A DNA stretch of 16,539 nucleotides from Massilia sp. UBA2709 (GTDB taxonomy: Bacteria; Pseudomonadota; Gammaproteobacteria; Burkholderiales; Burkholderiaceae_D), in assembly GCA_002354135.1 (NCBI GenBank), contig DEKZ01000460.1, positions 1-16,539 of the forward strand, read 5' to 3'. Position numbers and translations under genes: made by a program. This document shows, in pieces, positions 7,576 through 13,516 of the stretch. Below the pieces are notes generated by a model. The model searched no databases, was not told the origin of the DNA, and saw only the letters and a list, made by a program, of their open reading frames with translations. Positions within the stretch are counted from its first letter, which is position 1. Each line of letters begins with the position of its first letter.

Positions 7576-7686
7576 CGTAGGGTGGGCGCCCCCGTGCCCA
7601 CGCGTGACGCTCGCATGGTGTTGGCGCATCAACGTGGACCAACACTGCTCATCGTTCACGCGTGGACACGGAGCGCCCACCCTACG
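7576..7686. repeat. Full CGTAGGGTGGGC palindromic repeat, convergent junction
   Basis: Two arms of about 34 bases (7576-7609 and 7653-7686) form an imperfect inverted repeat. The outer 14 bases, CGTAGGGTGGGCGC and its complement, are perfect. The arms continue through CCGTG-CCACGCGTGA-CG with a few substitutions. A second, nested repeat, GTGTTGG (7618-7624) with CCAACAC (7639-7645), lies in the loop. It fills the space between the convergent kinase and GDT1-type genes, where there is no U-tract terminator, so it may act as the transcription end or mRNA-stabilising structure for both. Confidence 0.88.
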
Positions 7687-7694
7687 GGTAATTC

Positions 7695-8270
7695 TTAGAA
7701 TCCGAAGCTTTCGCCCGCGCCCAGCAGGGTCGCAATCCCCAGCCCCGCAAAGATCAGCGCCGCAATCCCGTGCACCAGGGTCTGCGGAATCTTGTTGGCG
7801 ATGCGCTCGCCGAAGTACACGGCAGGCACGTTCGCCAGCATCATGCCGAAGGTCGTGCCGGCCACGACCGCCACGATGTCCTGGTAGCGCGCGGACAGGG
7901 CCACGGTGGCGACCTGCGTCTTGTCGCCCATCTCGGCAATGAAGAAGGACAGCACGGTGGTGGCGAACACGCCGAACTTCGCCAGCGAGGCTTCGGTCTC
8001 GTCGACCTCGTCGGGAATCATCGTCCACACCGCCATGCCCAGGAAGGACAGGCCGAGCACCCAGCGCATCACCGATGGCCCGAGCAGCTCGCTCACCAGC
8101 GCGCCGACGGCGGCGGCGAATGCGTGGTTCAGCAGGGTGGCGACGAAGATGCCGGCGACGATGGGCAGCGGGCGGCGAAAGCGGGCGGCGAGGAGGAAGG
8201 CCAGGAGCTGCGTCTTGTCGCCGATTTCAGCGAGGCCGACGATGCCGGTGGCGACCAGGAAGGCATCCAT
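7695..8270 (-). CDS. TMEM165/GDT1 family membrane cation transporter (probable Mn2+ exporter)
   Basis: This 191-residue integral membrane protein is built as two related halves, each with the family's E-x-G-D-K-T/S signature: AEIGDKTQ (E15 to Q21) and AEMGDKTQ (E113 to Q119). About six hydrophobic helices are visible, with an acidic linker DEVDETE near 87-93. This family (UPF0016) exchanges divalent cations; bacterial members such as MneA export manganese, and eukaryotic members act in the Golgi or chloroplast. Gene length fits a standalone bacterial member. No yybP-ykoY manganese riboswitch appears upstream; a candidate extended -10 lies only 24 bases before the ATG. No clear Shine-Dalgarno is seen. 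It stands alone between two repeat-bearing spacers. Confidence 0.93.
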   Translation of the reverse strand: MDAFLVATGIVGLAEIGDKTQLLAFLLAARFRRPLPIVAGIFVATLLNHAFAAAVGALVSELLGPSVMRWVLGLSFLGMAVWTMIPDEVDETEASLAKFGVFATTVLSFFIAEMGDKTQVATVALSARYQDIVAVVAGTTFGMMLANVPAVYFGERIANKIPQTLVHGIAALIFAGLGIATLLGAGESFGF

Positions 8271-8294
8271 AGGGTGGTGCGGGCAAAAGCGCGG

Positions 8295-8303
8295 ATCATA
8301 GCA
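8295..8303 (-). promoter_or_regulatory. Candidate extended -10 promoter of the GDT1-type gene
   Basis: The minus strand reads TGC-TATGAT (five of six matches plus TGn) 24 bases before the start codon, leaving a leader of under 20 bases. A TTGACG lies farther upstream, but at a spacing of about 23 bases, too far for a normal -35. Confidence 0.5.
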
Positions 8304-8355
8304 GAGTCGGCGCGCCCGCAGCGCGTCAATACTTGGCGGTTCCTGTTTTTGCAGG

Positions 8356-8394
8356 GTGGACTCGTCATTGAAGCCCCGGCTTCAATGACTCCAC
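8356..8394. repeat. Long hairpin in the divergent region
   Basis: GTCATTGAAGCC (8364-8375) and GGCTTCAATGAC (8378-8389) form a perfect 12-bp stem with a two-base loop. After a 3-base bulge, GTGGA (8356-8360) and TCCAC (8390-8394) extend it. The outer GGGTGGA...TCCAC resembles the short repeat copy at 434-462, but the stem sequence is different. There is no U-tract on either side. Confidence 0.8.
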
Positions 8395-8428
8395 GCGGTA
8401 GGGCGCCTGATCACCCCACCCCCGATGT

Positions 8429-8459
8429 CGTAGGGTGGGTTCTCGAACCCACCGGTACG
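8429..8459. repeat. Short hairpin copy of the CGTAGGGTGGG repeat
   Basis: It starts with CGTAGGGTGGG like the full copies, but collapses at once into a 9-bp perfect hairpin, GGTGGGTTC (8434-8442) with GAACCCACC (8445-8453). It closes with TACG, so CGTA and TACG bracket the structure. It looks like a minimal or decayed member and lies upstream of the M1 aminopeptidase promoter. Confidence 0.75.
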
Positions 8460-8511
8460 GCGCGTGCACACCCACCGGCTCCTGCCAGCGCTTTCACCCC
8501 CCGATCGAAAG

Positions 8512-8520
8512 TGCTATCCT
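8512..8520 (+). promoter_or_regulatory. Candidate extended -10 promoter of the aminopeptidase/serine hydrolase operon
   Basis: TGC-TATCCT (four of six plus TGn) lies 55 bases before the aminopeptidase ATG. TTTCAC at 8492-8497 occupies the -35 position with a 17-base spacer but is a poor match. Confidence 0.4.
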
Positions 8521-8575
8521 GCTCAGCTGCTCTCCCCGGCGCCAGACCGGGCCGCCTCACCATCGACGAGACACC

Positions 8576-10432
8576 ATGAAAACCAGTTCCCTGCTGCGCG
8601 CCACCGCGTGCGCCATCCTCGGCACGTGGAGCGCGCATGCCTTTGCGCTCGACCCTCTCAGCTACGCCAACTACGACCAGGTCCGCACGCGCGCCCTGCA
8701 CATGGACCTGAAGGCCGACTTCGCGAAGAAGACCCTGTCCGGCTACGCCGAACTGAGCCTCGACTGGCTCGACCAATCCGCGCGCACGCTCGACCTCGAC
8801 ACGCGCGAACTCACCATCGCCAAGATCGAAGCCCAGGACGCCAAGGGCCGCTGGACGCCGGTGAAATACACGCTCGACAAATTCGACGAGGAGAAGGGGC
8901 AAGCCCTGCACGTGCACCTGGCCAGCCAGGCGCCGAAGGTGCGCATCCATTACCGCACCGCGCCGACCGCCAGCGCCCTGCAGTGGCTGACCCCGGCCCA
9001 GACCCTGTCGGGCAAGCGTCCTTTCATGTTCAGCCAGTCGCAGTCGATCAACGCGCGCTCCTGGGTGCCGGTGCAGGACACGCCCTCGGTGCGCTTCACC
9101 TACACGGCCCGCATCGAGGCGCCCGAAGGCCTGCGCGTGGTGATGAGCGCCGATAACGACCCGAAGGCGACCGGCAAGGGCGGCTGGAAGTTCAACATGC
9201 CGCAGCCGATTCCTTCCTACCTGCTGGCGATCGGGATCGGCGAACTCGAAGCGCGCACCTTGGGCGGGCGCACCGGCGTCTACGCCGAGCCGCTGCGCAT
9301 CAAGGCCGCCGAATACGAACTGGCCGACACCGAGAAGATGGTCGAAGCTGCCGAGTCGCTCTACGGTCCGTATCGCTGGGGACGCTACGACATGCTGGTG
9401 CTGCCGCCCTCGTTCCCGATCGGCGGCATGGAAAACCCGCGCCTTACTTTTCTTACGCCGACCATGATCGCGGGCGACCGCAGCCTGGTCGACCTGATCG
9501 CCCACGAGCTGGCGCATAGCTGGTCGGGCAACCTGGTGACCAACGCATCGTGGAAGCACTGGTGGCTGAACGAAGGTTTTACTACCTACGTCACCACGCG
9601 CATCCTCGAGGTGCTGTACGGCGAGGAAGTCGCGTTGATGAACCTGCAGCTCGAGCAGGAAGAGGCGATCGAGTCGCTGAAGGACATTCCCCCGGCGAAG
9701 CAGGTGCTCGTCACGCGCGACCCGGATACCGGTTCCAGCACCTACACCGACGAAGGCCTGGCCTACCCCAAGGGCGCCTGGTTCCTGCGCACGCTGGAGG
9801 AGCGCGCCGGCCGCGCCGTGTTCGATCCCTTCCTGCGCGGCTGGTTCGACAGCCACGCCTTCCAGAGCGTGACCACCGAGCAGTTCGTGGCCTACCTGCG
9901 CACCAACTTGCTGGCCAAGCATCCGCAGGTGATGAGCGAAGCCGAACTGGCCGAATGGCTGCATGGCCCCGGCATCCCGGCCAGCGCGAAGTATGCGAAG
10001 TCGCAGCGCCTCAGCGCCCTCGACGCCGCAACCGGCGCCTGGCTCAAGGGCGAGCTGCCGACCGCGAAGCTCGACACGAAGAACTGGACCGCCGCGGAGT
10101 GGATGAAGTTCCTGAACGATATCGACAACAAGACGGATGCTGCGCGCCTGAAGGAACTCGACGCCGCCTTCGGCCTGGCGAAGACCGGCAACAAGGAAGT
10201 CGCGTTCCGCTTCTACCGCGCAGCCGTGCACGCGGGCTACCGCGACGTCCGTCCGCAGATGCGGGAATTCCTGATGAGCGTCGGTCGCCAGAAGTTCGTG
10301 GTGCCGCTGTATGCGGCGCTGCGCGCGAATCCTGAGGACCGTGCCTGGGCCGAGAACGTCTACAAGGCAGCCCGCGAACGCTACCACCCCGAAACGCAAA
10401 GCAGCGTCGACAAGACGATGGCCAAACAGTAA
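8576..10432 (+). CDS. Exported M1 family aminopeptidase, leukotriene A4 hydrolase-like
   Basis: The 618-residue product has a Sec signal peptide (MKTSSLLRATACAILGTWSAHAFA, cleavage near 24). The N-terminal beta domain covers about 28-220. The M1 core carries the exopeptidase motif GGMEN (283-287), the zinc site HELAH (310-314) with the third ligand in NEGF (E333), and a transition-state tyrosine in YPKG (Y397). PRLTFLTPTMIAGDRSL and NLVTNASWKHWWLNEG read like leukotriene A4 hydrolase, and a helical C-terminal domain (about 450-610) includes R571-Q-K573, matching the carboxylate-recognition residues of that subfamily. It probably trims N-terminal residues from peptides in the periplasm; epoxide hydrolysis is not implied. 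The ATG at 8576 gives the signal peptide, and upstream frame is repeat sequence. The serine hydrolase gene follows after 12 bases. Confidence 0.95.
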   Translation: MKTSSLLRATACAILGTWSAHAFALDPLSYANYDQVRTRALHMDLKADFAKKTLSGYAELSLDWLDQSARTLDLDTRELTIAKIEAQDAKGRWTPVKYTLDKFDEEKGQALHVHLASQAPKVRIHYRTAPTASALQWLTPAQTLSGKRPFMFSQSQSINARSWVPVQDTPSVRFTYTARIEAPEGLRVVMSADNDPKATGKGGWKFNMPQPIPSYLLAIGIGELEARTLGGRTGVYAEPLRIKAAEYELADTEKMVEAAESLYGPYRWGRYDMLVLPPSFPIGGMENPRLTFLTPTMIAGDRSLVDLIAHELAHSWSGNLVTNASWKHWWLNEGFTTYVTTRILEVLYGEEVALMNLQLEQEEAIESLKDIPPAKQVLVTRDPDTGSSTYTDEGLAYPKGAWFLRTLEERAGRAVFDPFLRGWFDSHAFQSVTTEQFVAYLRTNLLAKHPQVMSEAELAEWLHGPGIPASAKYAKSQRLSALDAATGAWLKGELPTAKLDTKNWTAAEWMKFLNDIDNKTDAARLKELDAAFGLAKTGNKEVAFRFYRAAVHAGYRDVRPQMREFLMSVGRQKFVVPLYAALRANPEDRAWAENVYKAARERYHPETQSSVDKTMAKQ

Positions 10433-10444
10433 AGGAAGCCCAGA

Positions 10445-12073
10445 GTGCAGAACATGAAACACCTTGCAGCCGCGATCCTGATCGCCTTCTCCGCCGCCGG
10501 CGCATACGCCCAGACCGCGGTCGCGCCACCCATCGCGCGCCCGGCCGCATCGGGCTACGACCTGGAGCAGGACGTCAACCGCACCATGAAGGCCTTCGAC
10601 GTGCCCGGCATCGCGATCGCCGTCGTCAAGGACGGGCAGGTGATCGCCGCGCGCGGCTTCGGCGTGCGCAAGCTCGGCGAGCTGGCAAAAGTCGACGGCA
10701 AGACCCTGTTCGAGATCGCCTCGAACTCGAAGGCCTTTACCGCCGCCGCGCTGGCGATGCTGGTCGACGAAGGCAAGCTGAAATGGGACGACCCGGTGGT
10801 CAAGCACCTGCCGGACTTCCAGATGTACGACGCCTATGTCACGCGCGAGATGACCGTGCGCGACCTGCTGACCCACCGCAGCGGCCTGGGCCTGGGCGCG
10901 GGCGACCTGCTGTGGTGGCCGACCACGACCTTCAGCACCGACGAGATCATCGAGAAGCTGCGCTACATCCGTCCGGCCACGAGCTTCCGCAACAGCTACG
11001 CCTACGACAACCTGCTCTACATTGTCGCGGGCAAGATCATCGCCCAGAAGTCGGGCAAATCCTGGGGCGACACGGTGCGCGAGCGCATCCTCAAGCCGGT
11101 CGGCATGAACAGCACGACCACCAGCCTGGCGGAAAACGAAGGCAACCCGAACGCCTCGAGCGCGCACAGCAAGATCAAGGACAAGATCACTGCCGTGAAG
11201 TCGATGCCGGTGGCGAACGCGGTCGGCGCGGTGGGCATCAACACCAATGCCGAGGACATCGCCAAATGGATGCAGGTGCTGCTCGATAACGGCCGCGTGG
11301 CCGGCGCCAAGGGCGCGGACGGCAAGGAGCTGCGCCTGTGGAGCGAAGCGCAGGCGCGCGAGATGTGGACCGCGCAGACGCCGATGAAGATCAACACGCC
11401 CAAGCCGCCGCTGGCTGCGACGAAACCGAACTTCTACGCCTACGGCCTGGGCTTCCAGCTGCGCGACTATAAAGGCCAGCTGGTCGCCATGCATGGCGGC
11501 GCGCTGCAGGGCTTCTATTCGCGCGTGCTGCTGGTGCCGGAATCGAAACTGGGCATCGCCATCCTGACGAATGCCGAAAGCGGCGGGGCGCTGAGCGCCC
11601 TGCAGTACCGCCTGCTCGACCAGTACATGACCGGCGCGGCGCCGACCGACTGGATCAAGCTGGTTGCCGACCTCGAGGAAGAAGCGCACGCGAAGGAGCT
11701 GGCGCGCCTGAAGACGGCCTCGACCACGCGCGCGGCCGCCTCCAAGCCCTCGCTGGCGCTGGCTTCCTACGAAGGCCAGTACGAGGACCCGTGGTACGGC
11801 ATCATGAACGTCAAGCGCAACGGCAACAAGCTGTTCATGTCCTTCTCGCGTACGCCGGACCTGACCGGCGAGATGGAGCACTTCCAGCACGATACCTTCA
11901 TCGTGCGCTGGAAGGAACGCAACTTCAACGCCGACGCTTACGTCACTTTCTCGCTCGACCACGACGGCAGCATCGACCACGTGAAAATGAAGGCGGTGTC
12001 CGAGGAGACCGACTTCAGCTACGACTTCCACGATCTGCTGTTTACGCCGGTGAAAGCGAAGGCGAAGCAGTAA
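10445..12073 (+). CDS. Exported beta-lactamase-fold serine hydrolase with C-terminal DUF3471-like domain
   Basis: The 542-residue product has a signal peptide (to about AYA|Q, residue 22) and a class C beta-lactamase/PBP-like domain (about 38-395). Catalytic motifs are S93-N-S-K96 (SxxK), Y187-D-N189 (YxN) and H350-G-G in place of KTG. LTHRSGLG is the usual flanking segment. A C-terminal beta domain (about 440-535, YEGQYEDPWYG to FSYDFHDLLF) resembles DUF3471. This set is typical of D-aminopeptidases, esterases and other periplasmic hydrolases rather than AmpC, so antibiotic resistance should not be inferred. AGGAAG, six bases before a GTG, supports the start used; an ATG nine bases later would also give a signal peptide. 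It is co-transcribed with the aminopeptidase and ends at a strong terminator. Confidence 0.92.
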   Translation: MQNMKHLAAAILIAFSAAGAYAQTAVAPPIARPAASGYDLEQDVNRTMKAFDVPGIAIAVVKDGQVIAARGFGVRKLGELAKVDGKTLFEIASNSKAFTAAALAMLVDEGKLKWDDPVVKHLPDFQMYDAYVTREMTVRDLLTHRSGLGLGAGDLLWWPTTTFSTDEIIEKLRYIRPATSFRNSYAYDNLLYIVAGKIIAQKSGKSWGDTVRERILKPVGMNSTTTSLAENEGNPNASSAHSKIKDKITAVKSMPVANAVGAVGINTNAEDIAKWMQVLLDNGRVAGAKGADGKELRLWSEAQAREMWTAQTPMKINTPKPPLAATKPNFYAYGLGFQLRDYKGQLVAMHGGALQGFYSRVLLVPESKLGIAILTNAESGGALSALQYRLLDQYMTGAAPTDWIKLVADLEEEAHAKELARLKTASTTRAAASKPSLALASYEGQYEDPWYGIMNVKRNGNKLFMSFSRTPDLTGEMEHFQHDTFIVRWKERNFNADAYVTFSLDHDGSIDHVKMKAVSEETDFSYDFHDLLFTPVKAKAKQ

Positions 12074-12078
12074 AACGA

Positions 12079-12102
12079 AACGGGCCGATGGCCCGTTTTT
12101 TT
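12079..12102 (+). terminator. Terminator of the aminopeptidase/serine hydrolase operon
   Basis: AACGGGCC (12079-12086) pairs with GGCCCGTT (12090-12097) across a GAT loop, followed by TTTTT. The stem starts five bases after the stop codon. Its core GGGCCGATGGCCC recurs in inverted orientation in the methyltransferase terminator at 12309-12333. Confidence 0.93.
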
Positions 12103-12131
12103 GATCCTGCCCGCGGCGCGAACACCTTACC

Positions 12132-12301
12132 CGTAGGGTGGGCGGCTACACCGCGATGGCGCGATCAGCTGTGCCTTCGACGCCGCCCACGCGTTCAACC
12201 ACCCGTTGAAACATCGCGTCCACGCAAGCGATGATTGAACGCGTGGGCGGCGCGGAAAGAGCAGGACATTCACCCGTTCGGGTATAGCCGCCCACCCTAC
12301 G
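12132..12301. repeat. Largest CGTAGGGTGGGC repeat, nested inverted arms
   Basis: The outer arms CGTAGGGTGGGCGGCTA (12132-12148) and its complement (12285-12301) are perfect over 17 bases. Inner arms CGCCGCCCACGCGTTCAA (12181-12198) and complement (12235-12252) are perfect over 18 bases. The centre holds small dyads, such as TTCAA...TTGAA at 12194-12210 and ATCGC...GCGAT at 12213-12232. No reading frame of note is seen. It sits between two convergent genes and is itself flanked by their terminators. Confidence 0.92.
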
Positions 12302-12308
12302 CAAGCCG

Positions 12309-12333
12309 AAAAACAGGGCCATCGGCCCCGTTT
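12309..12333 (-). terminator. Terminator of the methyltransferase-like gene
   Basis: Read on the minus strand, ACGGGGCC pairs with GGCCCTGT across a GAT loop (one G-T pair) and is followed by TTTTTC. It begins only a few bases after the stop codon. It is nearly an inverted copy of the terminator at 12079-12102. Confidence 0.85.
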
Positions 12334-12336
12334 TCC

Positions 12337-13128
12337 TTACTGCTTCACGAACTTCAGCGTCATGCGATCGCTCTCGCCGATCGCCATGTACTTCTCGCGG
12401 TCCTTGTCCTTGTTCGCCAGCACCGGCGGCAGGGTCCACACGCCTTTTTCGTGGTTCGCCGCGTCCTTCGGATTGGCGTTCACTTCCGACTTGCCGGCCA
12501 GCTTGAAGCCGGCGCTCTCGGCCATTTTGATCACATAGGCTTCGTGCACGTAGCCGCTCGAGGCCTTCTCGTCCTGCTTCATCGAGGCTGGCAGACGGTG
12601 GTCGACCACGCCCAGCACGCCGCCCGGTTTCAGGACCTTGTAGATTTCCCTGAAGGTGGTCTTCACCGCCTCGTCGCCATTGCCTACCCAGTTGTGCAGG
12701 TTGCGGAAGGTGAGCACCATGTCGACGCTGCTGGCGGGCGCGATCTCGTAACGGGTCGGCGGTTCGAACACGGCCGGCACCACCTTGTCGTACAGCGCCG
12801 GGTTCGAATCGAGTTTCTTGCGGAAGGCCTGGCCATAGCGCTTGCCCGGCTCGATCGCCTCGCCCGCGCCGATCAGCTTGCCCTTCTCGCGCAGGTAGGG
12901 TGCGAGGATCTCGGTGTACCAGCCGCCGGACGGCACCAGTTCCACCACCGTCATGTTCGGCTTGATGCCGAAGAAGGTGAGGGTTTCGTAGGGGTGGCGG
13001 TAGACGTCGCGCGCACGGTTGCTTTCGGCGCGGTGTTCGCCGGCGATGACGGCCTTCAGTGCATCGTCGGCCTGGGCGGCGCCGGCCATGCCGGTGGCCA
13101 GCAGGGCGGCCAGGATCAGTCGTTTCAT
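12337..13128 (-). CDS. Exported class I SAM-methyltransferase-fold protein (COG4798-like)
   Basis: The 263-residue protein begins with a clear Sec signal peptide (MKRLILAALLATGMAGAAQA, cleavage near 20). A Rossmann-type methyltransferase domain follows. Motif I is degenerate: VVELVPSGGWYTEILAPYL (61-79) replaces the usual D/E-x-G-x-G-x-G, though E63 and GG are kept. An acidic residue follows in LIGAGEAIE (85-93); DMVLTFRNLHNW (136-147) fits motif IV and LKPGGVLGVVDHR (166-178) is the classic post-motif strand. R40-DVYRHPYETLTFFG is the conserved N-terminal segment of this predicted-methyltransferase group. Export is puzzling, because SAM is made in the cytoplasm. The substrate is unknown and the protein may have another activity. 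It has its own near-consensus promoter at 13195-13223 and its own terminator. Confidence 0.87.
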   Translation of the reverse strand: MKRLILAALLATGMAGAAQADDALKAVIAGEHRAESNRARDVYRHPYETLTFFGIKPNMTVVELVPSGGWYTEILAPYLREKGKLIGAGEAIEPGKRYGQAFRKKLDSNPALYDKVVPAVFEPPTRYEIAPASSVDMVLTFRNLHNWVGNGDEAVKTTFREIYKVLKPGGVLGVVDHRLPASMKQDEKASSGYVHEAYVIKMAESAGFKLAGKSEVNANPKDAANHEKGVWTLPPVLANKDKDREKYMAIGESDRMTLKFVKQ

Positions 13129-13190
13129 GGGTCAAGGTCTCCGTGGTGGTGTATGTGCTTGCAGGCCCGGTCAAGGCCGATGCCGTCGCG

Positions 13191-13223
13191 CCCGATGATC
13201 GGGCAAGCCATCTTGCCAGTCAA
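13191..13223 (-). promoter_or_regulatory. Near-consensus promoter of the methyltransferase gene, with dyads
   Basis: On the minus strand TTGACT (13218-13223) and GATCAT (13195-13200) are separated by exactly 17 bases. The -10 lies inside a perfect dyad, CCCGAT-G-ATCGGG (13191-13203). The spacer carries a second dyad, GGCAAG (13202-13207) and CTTGCC (13212-13217). The overlap suggests an operator for a dimeric repressor; this is inference. Confidence 0.6.
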
Positions 13224-13280
13224 GCAAATCCGCGCGCACACCTCAGGCCTGCGTCAATACGGGGGATAGAACGTATGTAC

Positions 13281-13324
13281 TGTCCGTTTGCTGTCCGTGC
13301 GGACACCCGGACACCGTGCGGACA
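13281..13324. promoter_or_regulatory. Cluster of five TGTCCG/CGGACA boxes (putative operator)
   Basis: TGTCCG occurs at 13281 and 13292, and its complement CGGACA at 13300, 13308 and 13319, with start-to-start steps of 11, 8, 8 and 11 bases. The second and third boxes form the palindrome TGTCCG-TG-CGGACA. CCGTGCGGACA is repeated directly 19 bases apart (13295 and 13314). The cluster ends about 40 bases upstream of the tldD -10 candidate, a usual place for an activator or repressor. The regulator is not in the window. Confidence 0.55.
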
Positions 13325-13359
13325 TCGGCGTGGGCCAGCCGTTTCGCGGTTCGCCCCGC

Positions 13360-13368
13360 TGGTATAAA
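13360..13368 (+). promoter_or_regulatory. Candidate extended -10 promoter of the tldD/tldE-like operon
   Basis: TGG-TATAAA (five of six plus TGn) would give a leader of about 140 bases. A second possible -10, GATAAT at 13397-13402, would give a shorter one. Neither has a good -35. Confidence 0.4.
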
Positions 13369-13516
13369 GATTGCCTATCCAAAATCTTTAGTTGCTGATA
13401 ATGTTTAGCAGTTTGCCGTCGCGCTCGCTGCGACGACAGCCACGAGTTCTACATATACATACGCGGCTTGCCCGTGTGCGCGCCGCCCCCGAAGCAGGTT
13501 GAATTCAGGAGACACA

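Larger units (their letters stand above)
8271..8575. other. Divergent intergenic region, GDT1 and M1 aminopeptidase genes
   Basis: These 305 bases hold a candidate promoter at each end (8295-8303 minus, 8512-8520 plus). Between them are two separate perfect-stem hairpins (8356-8394 and 8434-8453) and a fragment of the CGTAGGGTGGG repeat. I see no convincing small gene or known riboswitch. Confidence 0.6.
13129..13516. other. Divergent regulatory region, methyltransferase and tldD-like genes
   Basis: This is the longest gene-free stretch (388 bases). From left to right it holds a sigma70-like promoter for the methyltransferase gene with overlapping dyads (13191-13223), five TGTCCG/CGGACA boxes (13281-13324) and candidate tldD promoters. 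The -10-like elements are TGGTATAAA at 13360-13368 and GATAAT at 13397-13402, in a locally AT-rich stretch (about 13360-13415). A leader hairpin CGTCGC...GCGACG (13417-13435) and a strong ribosome site, AGGAGA at 13507-13512, complete it. I see no convincing gene in it. Confidence 0.65.

Noticed and set aside
8271..8400. Possible yybP-ykoY manganese riboswitch before the GDT1-type gene
   Set aside because: The likely promoter lies 24 bases before the ATG, leaving no room for the aptamer, and the characteristic conserved loops are not seen farther upstream. The hairpin at 8356-8394 is a simple inverted repeat.
8435..8575. An upstream extension of the aminopeptidase gene by 47 codons
   Set aside because: The extension lies over the repeat hairpin and promoter, and would bury the signal peptide.
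8411..12031. A 1206-codon open frame antisense to the aminopeptidase and serine hydrolase genes
   Set aside because: It spans two well-supported plus-strand genes and their junction, is rich in R/G/A/V/H/D with no recognisable domain, and is explained by GC-rich third positions leaving few stops on the opposite strand.
10445..12073. Class C beta-lactamase (AmpC) antibiotic-resistance call
   Set aside because: The length, the extra C-terminal beta domain, YDN instead of YAN and HGG instead of KTG point to the broader serine hydrolase group.
7559..12336. CRISPR array suggested by the recurring CGTAGGGTGGG units
   Set aside because: The units are kilobases apart, inverted rather than direct, with no regular spacers and no cas genes.
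13275..13367. A 30-residue frame (MYCPFAVRADTRTPCGHRRG...) upstream of the protease pair, considered as a peptide substrate or RiPP precursor
   Set aside because: It lies on top of the TGTCCG box cluster, which explains its sequence, and has no hydrophobic leader. The G-run upstream is a doubtful ribosome site, and there is no partner maturation gene.
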